From contig RZYP01000018.1 of NCBI GenBank assembly GCA_009930275.1, positions 1 to 28,508 on the forward strand: 28,508 nt of DNA, given 5' to 3'. A program made the translations under genes and the position numbers. Each line of letters opens with the position of its first letter. The first letter of the stretch is position 1. This document shows, piece by piece, positions 14,424-20,832 of the stretch. The notes under the pieces are model-generated. The model saw only the letters and a list, made by a program, of their open reading frames with translations. It was not told the DNA's origin and did not search any database. The DNA comes from Negativicutes bacterium (GTDB lineage Bacteria > Bacillota_C > Negativicutes > Acidaminococcales > Acidaminococcaceae).

Positions 14424-15984
14424 CCACGCCTTCGATGTCAAAGACTTTGTTGTCCAGTAAGGATTTGATGCGAAGGGTGAGCAAGGTGTGCTGAGAAAGG
14501 TTAAGCGCCTTCACTAACGCCGCTTTCAGCGCAGGAGTAAGGTGTTCAACACCCCAGGTATCCAAAACGTCCAATGCGCAGGAACGAGGCCAGTCGTAAA
14601 GAGACGTCAGGGCAGGGATAAGAAGGTCTTCGCCTTTTCCGGGCCTTGTTTCCAGGGATTTGATAATTGGCTGGAGAGCATGCTCGTTATCTTTGTAGAG
14701 ATCCAAGTGCTGGCGCGCAAAATCGAGCATTTCGTCGTAGCGTTGGTCATCATCGGTATCCAACAAATAGGAGTATAATTTAGTGTTAGCCGGATTATTG
14801 TGAAGCAAATCTGCCAGCATGTCCCAAATGTCAATATTCAGCGCATAGGCGAATTCTACAGCCAGGAAATTGATGCTGCCGTCGGAAGCCACAAGTTTAG
14901 CTTTAATTTCCGGAAACCAGTCTTTGCTGTAGATTATTTTTTCTGCCATGCTGATAAGCAGATGACAGTTATTGGCGTCTATTGTTTCCCAACGGTTTTC
15001 GTCGGCAAGTCGCTGCAGGTTATTCGACAGATTGATGATGCCGACCATGTTTTCGATTGAACCGGAGAATTTTTCCATGTGCCGCATAAGTTCTTTTAGC
15101 AAGCCTGTTGTATTGATGGTAGCGAGATTGGGATAGTTCTCCTGCTCGGTGTCAAAATCCAGCAAAAATTCGACATAATTATTTAAGGCGTGTAAAATTC
15201 CATGGTACAGTTCTTCGTCAATCTGCGGTTTTTGCAAAACATTCATCATATTGCCGTCTTTGACGCAGCGCAGAGAGATTGCGGGATAATGAACGTCGAT
15301 TTCGCAGCCATGACGGAGCAGCCAATCTTTTTGTTCCGGCGTGTCATATTCAGCGGCTTCCATAGCGTGTACGCGGCCCCAACCGTATGTTGTCAGGATT
15401 ATCTCCCATAAATCGAGCTCATCTTCTATATTGCTCAGATGAAAAGCAAAAATGACAAAATAGGTAAACTCATCGCAGCGTGCCAATAAACGGAGGTCTT
15501 CTTTGATATTTTTGTGTTCTCCTTGTTCCAGGTCATCCAGATCGAAAAGACCACAGACAACAATGGAGAATTTAACAGCTTCTCTGCTTGGGGCTTCATA
15601 AAGCCAGTCCAGAGCAAGCTCGAGGAGCGCAACAGGCAGGGTTTCCTCTTCCGACAACTTGTTTGCCAGGCTTTCACAGTAGGAAATACACTGCGTGAAG
15701 GCAACAAGCTGGTAAAGGTTGTCGCGTTTTTTTTCATTGGGCATCTTAAGATATTCCTTGATAGCCCGGTAAACCGCCTCCATAATCTTTTTGTCATCTT
15801 CCTCTGTTGACATGATGACAAAAGCATCGCCCGCGCCAAGCTCAAGGCCGACGGCTGGGTTGATGAAGGAATATTCTCCTTTAGGCAGGTTGTCGCCGGT
15901 GAAAAAACCGTCCTCGTCAATGTTTTGTTTTACGTACTGAAATATGCTATTATCCCTTTGCCAAGGGCGTGTTTTTATTTTCAT
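14401..15984 (-). CDS. Unrecognised 527-residue helical cytoplasmic protein
   Basis: I do not recognise a family. No signal peptide, membrane segment or metal motif is evident. The N-terminal 50 residues (MKIKTRPWQRDNSIFQYVKQ) look like a conserved cap with an aromatic/glycine-rich FINPAVGLELGAGDAF. The rest is acidic, leucine-rich and probably all helical, in segments such as the terminal ALDVLDTWGVEHLTPALKAALVKAL that recall HEAT-like repeats. That points to a scaffold or adaptor, by inference only. The ATG follows AAAGGA on the minus strand. It converges on phoR and its last 23 bases lie within the phoR coding region. It is downstream of pyc in the same direction but separated by a strong hairpin. 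Confidence 0.8.
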   Translation of the reverse strand: MKIKTRPWQRDNSIFQYVKQNIDEDGFFTGDNLPKGEYSFINPAVGLELGAGDAFVIMSTEEDDKKIMEAVYRAIKEYLKMPNEKKRDNLYQLVAFTQCISYCESLANKLSEEETLPVALLELALDWLYEAPSREAVKFSIVVCGLFDLDDLEQGEHKNIKEDLRLLARCDEFTYFVIFAFHLSNIEDELDLWEIILTTYGWGRVHAMEAAEYDTPEQKDWLLRHGCEIDVHYPAISLRCVKDGNMMNVLQKPQIDEELYHGILHALNNYVEFLLDFDTEQENYPNLATINTTGLLKELMRHMEKFSGSIENMVGIINLSNNLQRLADENRWETIDANNCHLLISMAEKIIYSKDWFPEIKAKLVASDGSINFLAVEFAYALNIDIWDMLADLLHNNPANTKLYSYLLDTDDDQRYDEMLDFARQHLDLYKDNEHALQPIIKSLETRPGKGEDLLIPALTSLYDWPRSCALDVLDTWGVEHLTPALKAALVKALNLSQHTLLTLRIKSLLDNKVFDIEGVVKIMALE

Positions 15985-16016
15985 GGTAAATCCTTTCCAA
16001 TGTGTTTTGCTTAAAT

Positions 16017-16022
16017 ATTATA
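16017..16022 (-). promoter_or_regulatory. Possible -10 for the 527-residue gene
   Basis: The minus strand reads TATAAT here, 33 bases before the ATG. No good -35 is seen, as that region is taken up by the adjacent hairpin. Candidate only. Confidence 0.3.
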
Positions 16023-16032
16023 ACATAAATAT

Positions 16033-16070
16033 AAAAGCAGATATTTGTTTAAGAACAAATATCTGCTTTT
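16033..16070 (-). terminator. Terminator after pyruvate carboxylase (17-bp perfect stem)
   Basis: Seventeen bases at 16033-16049 pair perfectly with 16054-16070 around a 4-base loop, 26 bases past the pyc stop, ending in TTTT on the minus strand. The stem is AT-rich in its inner part. It could also work in the opposite direction. Confidence 0.75.
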
Positions 16071-16095
16071 AGTCATTGCAGGATATAAATCAATT

Positions 16096-19000
16096 TCATT
16101 TCATGGCCACTTGCGTGTTTATGTCAATTTCCAATAAACAATCGCCGCTTTCAATTCTGCTTGCAGTCACAACATGAACCTGGGAAACGATGCCGCTTAG
16201 CGGCGAAACAATTGTTGTTTCCATTTTCATGGCTTCCGTTACTACCAGCGGATCGCCTTTAGACACGCGTTGACCTTTTTCAACAAAGACCTTTACGACG
16301 GAACCGGAAAGCGTTGCCGCAATTTCACCGGGATTGCTCTTGTCGGCTTTTTTACGGGAAATGCCGGTGGCTTTGACGTTTTTGTCTTTAAGCTCGATTT
16401 CGCGAGGCAGACCGTTCATCTCGAAACTTACTGTACGGATACCGTCGTCATTAGCTTTACCGATATGAACCAGACGTATTACGAGAATTTTACCGGGTTC
16501 AATTTCGACATTGACTTCTTCACCGGGAGTAAGACCAAAGAAGAAAGTCGGCGTATCGAGTACGGCAACATCACCATATTGGTCGATAAATCTTACCCAG
16601 TCGGAGAATACTTTAGGATAGAGACAGTAAGAACTTACAGCTTCGTCGGTAGTCGGTGCGCCCAGGGCAGCGAGTTCTTCTCTGACTTTGCTAAAGTCGA
16701 CAGGGGGCAAAGTATCACCGGGACGTCCAAGCACAGGCGTTTTGCCTTTGAGGATTATCTTTTGCAAAGTTTCCGGGAAGTTCTGGTAAGGAACGCCAAT
16801 TTTGCCCTCGAAGAATTCTATTACCGAATTCGGGAAGCTCAAGGTGTCGCCTTTTTCATAGATATCTTGTTCAATAAGATTGTTTTGCACCATGAAAAGA
16901 GCCATGTCGCCGACGATTTTTGAGGAAGGCGTAACCTTGATCAAGTCGCCGAACATCATGCTGACGGTGTGATACATCGATTTGATTTCTTCCCAGCGGT
17001 CGAGCAGTCCCAATGCTGCGGATTGTTGCTTCAAGTTGGTGTATTGACCGCCTGGCATTTCATGCACATAAACTTCAGGGTTAGGGAATAATTCTGTCTG
17101 ATCAGCCGCTTTGTAGTAAGGGCGAACAGTTTCCCAATAGCGCGATAGTTCATTCATAGCATCAATATCAAGCTTCGGTTGGCGCGGATTACCGGCCAGG
17201 GCGTAGTAGAGACTGTTGCCGCTTGGTTGGGAAGTGCCGCTGGACATAGCCGAAAGGGCGACGTCAACAATGTCAACGCCGGCATCGATGGCCTTGCCGC
17301 AGGTATAGATGGCGTTACCGGAACCTTCATGGGTATGAAGGTGAATAGGAAGGTCTACAGAATCCTTCAAGGTTGCAACTAACCTATAGGCAGCTTCAGG
17401 TTTCAGTAGTCCTGCCATATCTTTGATGGCAATGATATTCGCGCCGGCTTTTTCCAGCTCTTTGGCCATGCTGACATAGTAGTTCAGGTCGTATTTATCG
17501 CGGGCTGGATCAAGAATGTCGCCGGTATAGCAGAGGGCGGCTTCTGCCACCTTGTTGCAATTGCGAACGGTTTCGATAGACAAACGCATATTTTCGAGGC
17601 TGTTAAGGCTGTCGAAGATGCGGAAAACATCAATGCCGTTTTTGGCCGCCAAGCGGATAAATTCTTTGACTACATTATCCGGATAGCTGGTGTAGCCAAC
17701 GGCGTTGGCGCCACGCAGGAGCATCTGGAACAAGATGTTGGGAACTTTTTCGCGGAATTGCGCAAGTCGATCCCAGGGACTTTCGTAGAGGAAACGGTAA
17801 GCGACGTCGAAGGTGGCGCCGCCCCAGCATTCGAAAGAAAAAAGGTTGGGTAGTTTGGAGGCCGTAGGTTCAATGACCCGCAGCATATCTGCTGTGCGCA
17901 GGCGGGTAGCGAACAAGGACTGGTGGGCGTCGCGGAAGGTGGTGTCGGTAAAGAGCACTTCCTTTTGTTCCTGCAGCCATTTGGCCAAACCCTCAGGGCC
18001 TTTGGCGTCAAGTATTTGTTTAGTTCCGGTCGGCATTTCACCGGGAGTATATTTAGGCAGTTTCAAGGGTCCGAATTCAGGTTTTGGCTGCACGCCTGCA
18101 TTAGCATAGCCGTTGACCGTAGTTTCAGCAATGTATGCCAGTAGTTTCGTTCCGCGGTCTAGAGGTTTCTGGAAGATAAACAAATCCGTATTGTCATCAA
18201 CGAAATTGGTATCATAAGAACCTGTCACAAACTGCGGATGCGTAAGCACATTCTCTAAAAATTGAATATTGGTTTTAACGCCTCGGATGCGGAATTCCTT
18301 CAGGCAGCGCAACATTTTGGAAATAACAATTTTGTGGGTCAGGCCCCAAGTGGTCGCTTTTACAAGGAGCGAGTCGTAGTAAGGGGTTATTACTGAACCG
18401 GTAAAGGCATTACCGCCATCAAGACGGATGCCGAAGCCGCCGCCCGAGCGATAAGCAATCAGCTTGCCGGTATCAGGCATAAAGTTATTGGACGGGTCTT
18501 CAGTGGTAATACGGCATTGGATTGAATGTCCATGGCAATAGATCTTGTCTTGTTCCGGTATGCCGATTTCATCACTATGAATCGAGTAACCTTCGGCAAT
18601 CTTGATCTGGGTCTGGACGATATCTATGCCGGTAATCATTTCTGTAACAGTGTGTTCTACCTGGATACGGGGGTTAACCTCAATAAAGTAAAATTTGTTG
18701 TCAGGCGTAGCAAGAAATTCAACCGTGCCGGCGCTGACATAGTTGACATTCTTCATTAATTTTACGGCTGCGTCGCAAATTTCTTTGCGTAATGCCGGAT
18801 CAAGGGAAAAAGCAGGTGCTATTTCGACTAATTTCTGGTGACGACGCTGAATCGAACAGTCTCTTTCGTAAAGATGGACGATATTGCCATGTTCATCGCC
18901 GATGATCTGGACTTCAATGTGTTTTGGGTTTTGCAAGTATTTTTCTAGATAAATTTCATCGCTGCCGAAAGATTTTAGGGCTTCTGACTTGGCACGGTTA

Positions 19001-19551
19001 TAGGATTCTTCAAGCTCGGCATAGTTATTAACCATGCGCATGCCGCGACCGCCGCCGCCATTGACCGCCTTAATCATAATGGGGTAGCCGTGTTTTTCAA
19101 CAAAAGCTTTGACTTCATCTAAACTATTGACAGTGCCATTGCTGCCGGGAATCATCGGGATGCCGGCCAGTTCAGCCTGTTTGCGCGCGTTGATTTTATC
19201 ACCGAACATGACCAGGTGTTCCAGCTTAGGGCCGATGAAAAGCAGGCCTTCTTCTGAACAGCGTTTGGCTAATTGGCTGTTTTCTGATAAAAAGCCATAA
19301 CCGGGGTGAATGGCATCAACCTCATGCTCGCGTGCAATTCTCATAATATCTTCAATGTCCAGGTAGGCTTCAACAGGACCCTTGCCTGCACCGACCAGGT
19401 ACGCTTCATCAGCTTTGTTGCGATGCAATGAAAGCATGTCTTCTTTGGAATAAATTGCCACAGTACGTATGCCAAGTTCGTTGCAGGCACGGAAGATACG
19501 GATGGCTATCTCACCGCGGTTGGCAACCAAAACAGTTTTAATTTTTTTCAT
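16096..19551 (-). CDS. pyc: Pyruvate carboxylase, single-chain
   Basis: This biotin enzyme makes oxaloacetate from pyruvate and bicarbonate using ATP, feeding the succinate/propionate branch and amino-acid synthesis in fermenters. The 1151-residue chain has the full order: biotin carboxylase (about 1-455; ATP-grasp loop GGGGRGMRMV, catalytic-site EVNPRIQVEHTVTE), carboxyltransferase (about 535-810; DTTFRDAHQSLFATR, and the metal-site HLHTHEGSG), the allosteric linker region, and the C-terminal biotinyl domain with EAMKMET and biotinylated Lys1109. Length is normal. The start follows AGGAGG. It has its own promoter and terminator, so it stands alone. No biotin ligase is nearby. Confidence 0.97.
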   Translation of the reverse strand: MKKIKTVLVANRGEIAIRIFRACNELGIRTVAIYSKEDMLSLHRNKADEAYLVGAGKGPVEAYLDIEDIMRIAREHEVDAIHPGYGFLSENSQLAKRCSEEGLLFIGPKLEHLVMFGDKINARKQAELAGIPMIPGSNGTVNSLDEVKAFVEKHGYPIMIKAVNGGGGRGMRMVNNYAELEESYNRAKSEALKSFGSDEIYLEKYLQNPKHIEVQIIGDEHGNIVHLYERDCSIQRRHQKLVEIAPAFSLDPALRKEICDAAVKLMKNVNYVSAGTVEFLATPDNKFYFIEVNPRIQVEHTVTEMITGIDIVQTQIKIAEGYSIHSDEIGIPEQDKIYCHGHSIQCRITTEDPSNNFMPDTGKLIAYRSGGGFGIRLDGGNAFTGSVITPYYDSLLVKATTWGLTHKIVISKMLRCLKEFRIRGVKTNIQFLENVLTHPQFVTGSYDTNFVDDNTDLFIFQKPLDRGTKLLAYIAETTVNGYANAGVQPKPEFGPLKLPKYTPGEMPTGTKQILDAKGPEGLAKWLQEQKEVLFTDTTFRDAHQSLFATRLRTADMLRVIEPTASKLPNLFSFECWGGATFDVAYRFLYESPWDRLAQFREKVPNILFQMLLRGANAVGYTSYPDNVVKEFIRLAAKNGIDVFRIFDSLNSLENMRLSIETVRNCNKVAEAALCYTGDILDPARDKYDLNYYVSMAKELEKAGANIIAIKDMAGLLKPEAAYRLVATLKDSVDLPIHLHTHEGSGNAIYTCGKAIDAGVDIVDVALSAMSSGTSQPSGNSLYYALAGNPRQPKLDIDAMNELSRYWETVRPYYKAADQTELFPNPEVYVHEMPGGQYTNLKQQSAALGLLDRWEEIKSMYHTVSMMFGDLIKVTPSSKIVGDMALFMVQNNLIEQDIYEKGDTLSFPNSVIEFFEGKIGVPYQNFPETLQKIILKGKTPVLGRPGDTLPPVDFSKVREELAALGAPTTDEAVSSYCLYPKVFSDWVRFIDQYGDVAVLDTPTFFFGLTPGEEVNVEIEPGKILVIRLVHIGKANDDGIRTVSFEMNGLPREIELKDKNVKATGISRKKADKSNPGEIAATLSGSVVKVFVEKGQRVSKGDPLVVTEAMKMETTIVSPLSGIVSQVHVVTASRIESGDCLLEIDINTQVAMK

Positions 19552-19581
19552 TATTATACCTCCTATGGACTAACTTAATAT

Positions 19582-19610
19582 ATTTTATAAAATTAACACT
19601 TGGTTTACAA
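19582..19610 (-). promoter_or_regulatory. pyc promoter
   Basis: On the minus strand TTGTAA (19605-19610) and TAAAAT (19582-19587) are 17 bases apart, about 31 bases before the pyc ATG. No operator-like repeat is obvious around it. Confidence 0.6.
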
Positions 19611-19690
19611 GGGTAGAATAACAAGTATACAAAATTCATAAAATCAAAGAAAAAATGCCAGAAGTGTAAACTAAGAGGTAATAGATGGCA

Positions 19691-19731
19691 AAAAAGAAAA
19701 AACCAGCCTGTTCTTTTTGAACAGACTGGTT
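19691..19731 (-). terminator. Terminator of the DtxR-family gene
   Basis: AACCAGCCTGTTC (19701-19713) pairs with GAACAGACTGGTT (19719-19731) with one mismatch. Read on the minus strand it is followed by a T-rich run, and it begins only 4 bases past the stop of the regulator gene. Confidence 0.85.
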
Positions 19732-19735
19732 GAAG

Positions 19736-20101
19736 TTATTGATGCACTTGTTCCTTTATGCGGTCGAAAGTCTCTGGACTGATAATATGTTCTATACGGC
19801 AGGCATCTCTTTCAGCTATTTCATGTGAGACACCAAGATTTTTTTCGAGAAAAGCCGTAATTACCAGGTGCCTTTCCAGAACGCTCTGTGCTTTGGCCAT
19901 CCCGATATCAGTCAGCTTAATATTGCCGTCCGCTTCCATTATTATGTAGTTTTCACGTCTCAAGATTGACATAGCCCGGCTAATGCTGGCCTTGGAGAAA
20001 TTCATGGCAGCGGCTACATCGATAGAACGTACGCAACCCTTCTTTTTTTGGAGCGTAAGAATAGTTTCGAGATAATCTTCGCCAGATTCTTGGATGACCA
20101 T
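19736..20101 (-). CDS. DtxR/MntR-family metal-dependent repressor (short form)
   Basis: A metal-activated DNA-binding repressor, 121 residues from the preferred ATG at 20099-20101, which has a GGGGG 8 bases ahead; another in-frame ATG at 20114-20116 lacks a ribosome site. The winged HTH (about residues 22-60) and dimerisation helices are present; the SH3-like domain of DtxR and IdeR is absent, as in MntR. Candidate ligands by alignment with memory of the family are Asp9, Glu12, His78, Cys101, Glu104 and His105. Asp9 is MntR-like, while Cys101 in DACRIEH corresponds to the Cys102 of the iron-sensing DtxR. Divergence from feoA and the inverted repeats there suggest it controls iron uptake, so iron is favoured over manganese. 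Confidence 0.9.
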   Translation of the reverse strand: MVIQESGEDYLETILTLQKKKGCVRSIDVAAAMNFSKASISRAMSILRRENYIIMEADGNIKLTDIGMAKAQSVLERHLVITAFLEKNLGVSHEIAERDACRIEHIISPETFDRIKEQVHQ

Positions 20102-20146
20102 ATCAGGAACCCCCATTTTGCGAATAATGTGACTTCATTATATTAT

Positions 20147-20175
20147 ATTTTACCATTTATATAAGGACAGTACAA
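20147..20175 (-). promoter_or_regulatory. Promoter of the DtxR-family gene
   Basis: On the minus strand TTGTAC (20170-20175) and TAAAAT (20147-20152) lie 17 bases apart, with transcription expected to begin near 20140. It is about 27 bases from the divergent feo -35, so the two promoters lie back to back. None of the TTAG-type inverted repeats overlaps this promoter. Confidence 0.5.
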
Positions 20176-20201
20176 GAAAATAGGAAAATAAGAAAAAATG
20201 C

Positions 20202-20230
20202 TTGACAACATTAGTTAACAGAGGTAAACT
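20202..20230 (+). promoter_or_regulatory. feo promoter
   Basis: A consensus TTGACA (20202-20207) and a TAAACT -10 (20225-20230) with a 17-base spacer predict transcription from about 20237. The promoter is overlapped by the first inverted repeat and followed by the second, so a bound repressor would block it. Confidence 0.75.
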
Positions 20231-20232
20231 AA
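20211..20232. promoter_or_regulatory. Inverted repeat over the feo -10 (putative DtxR-type operator 1)
   Basis: TTAGTTAAC (20211-20219) and GTAAACTAA (20224-20232) form an inverted repeat with one mismatch in nine and a 4-base centre. The TTAG...CTAA ends recall operators of DtxR, IdeR and MntR. It covers the spacer and -10 of the feo promoter. Confidence 0.6.
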
Positions 20233-20241
20233 CCACAGTAA

Positions 20242-20255
20242 TTAGCCGAAGCTAA
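20242..20255. promoter_or_regulatory. Inverted repeat TTAGC-N4-GCTAA (putative operator 2)
   Basis: TTAGC at 20242-20246 and GCTAA at 20251-20255 form a perfect inverted repeat around CGAA, just after the predicted feo start point. The same arms and spacing recur before feoB at 20804-20817. Confidence 0.6.
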
Positions 20256-20276
20256 CCGAAAGAAAGAAGGGGGATT

Positions 20277-20540
20277 ATGTTTAATAGTGCTATGATCTTG
20301 AAAAAAGAATGCTCTTTGCAGGGTATGATTCCCGCATCAATGTTGGAAGCCGGCCACCCTAGGAAAATTGTCCGCATTCAGGGACGTGACAAAACGCGGA
20401 CCTTTTTAGCTGGATTAGGGTTTACAGAAGGAAGTGAAGTCACTGTAGTTTCAGAATTAGCGGGAAACGTGATTTTCAAAGTAAAGGATTCTCGCGTTGC
20501 CTTAGGTCGGGAAATGGCTAATAGGATTTTAGTAGGATGA
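20277..20540 (+). CDS. feoA: FeoA-domain protein (first copy)
   Basis: An 87-residue protein with an SH3-like FeoA domain preceded by about 20 extra residues. The family segments GHPRKIVRIQGRD, LAGLGFTEGSEVTVVSE, GNVIFKVKDSRVALGREMANRILV are all seen. FeoA is a small cytoplasmic protein thought to assist or tune the FeoB ferrous-iron transporter. It starts at ATG 20277 after AGAAGGGGG. It is the first gene after the operator-bearing promoter, 10 bases before the second feoA. Confidence 0.92.
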   Translation: MFNSAMILKKECSLQGMIPASMLEAGHPRKIVRIQGRDKTRTFLAGLGFTEGSEVTVVSELAGNVIFKVKDSRVALGREMANRILVG

Positions 20541-20550
20541 GGAGATAACT

Positions 20551-20772
20551 ATGAAAACATTAAAAGAAGTAAGTGCCGGAGAAACGGTTGTAGTTAACAA
20601 GATCAATATTGCAGGTGGTGTCAAGCGGCGCATTATGGATATGGGCATTACCAAAGGTGTTTCCGTTACGGTGAGAAAAGTAGCGCCTTTGGGGGATCCG
20701 ATTGAATTGAATGTTAGAAATTATGAGGTTTCTTTGCGTAAAGCAGATGCAGAAAATATTTTGGTTGAATAA
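20551..20772 (+). CDS. feoA: FeoA-domain protein (second copy)
   Basis: A 73-residue FeoA domain (MKTLKEVSAGETVVVNKI, then VKRRIMDMGITKGVSVTV and DPIELNVRNYEVSLRKADAENILV). It is more compact than the first copy and has the standard FeoA length. The start at 20551 has GAGGAGAT just before it. Two FeoA genes before FeoB are common in anaerobic Firmicutes. The copies differ enough to suggest separate roles. A short hairpin and an operator-like palindrome follow before feoB. Confidence 0.93.
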   Translation: MKTLKEVSAGETVVVNKINIAGGVKRRIMDMGITKGVSVTVRKVAPLGDPIELNVRNYEVSLRKADAENILVE

Positions 20773-20794
20773 CAGAGTAGAGTCTGTTTTTTTT
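20771..20794 (+). terminator. Weak terminator or attenuator between feoA and feoB
   Basis: AACAGA (20771-20776) pairs with TCTGTT (20783-20788) around a 6-base loop and merges into a run of eight T residues. The stem is short, so only partial termination is likely, which would lower feoB relative to the feoA genes. Confidence 0.45.
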
Positions 20795-20802
20795 AATGCA
20801 AA

Positions 20803-20818
20803 GTTAGCATATGCTAAC
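20803..20818. promoter_or_regulatory. Perfect 16-bp palindrome before feoB (putative operator 3)
   Basis: GTTAGCATATGCTAAC is perfectly symmetric and contains TTAGC-N4-GCTAA, the same arms and gap as 20242-20255. It ends 14 bases before the feoB ATG, directly ahead of the AGGAGG ribosome site. No convincing promoter is seen here, so it may act as a roadblock or overlap a weak promoter. Confidence 0.6.
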
Positions 20819-20832
20819 AAGAGGAGGAAGAA

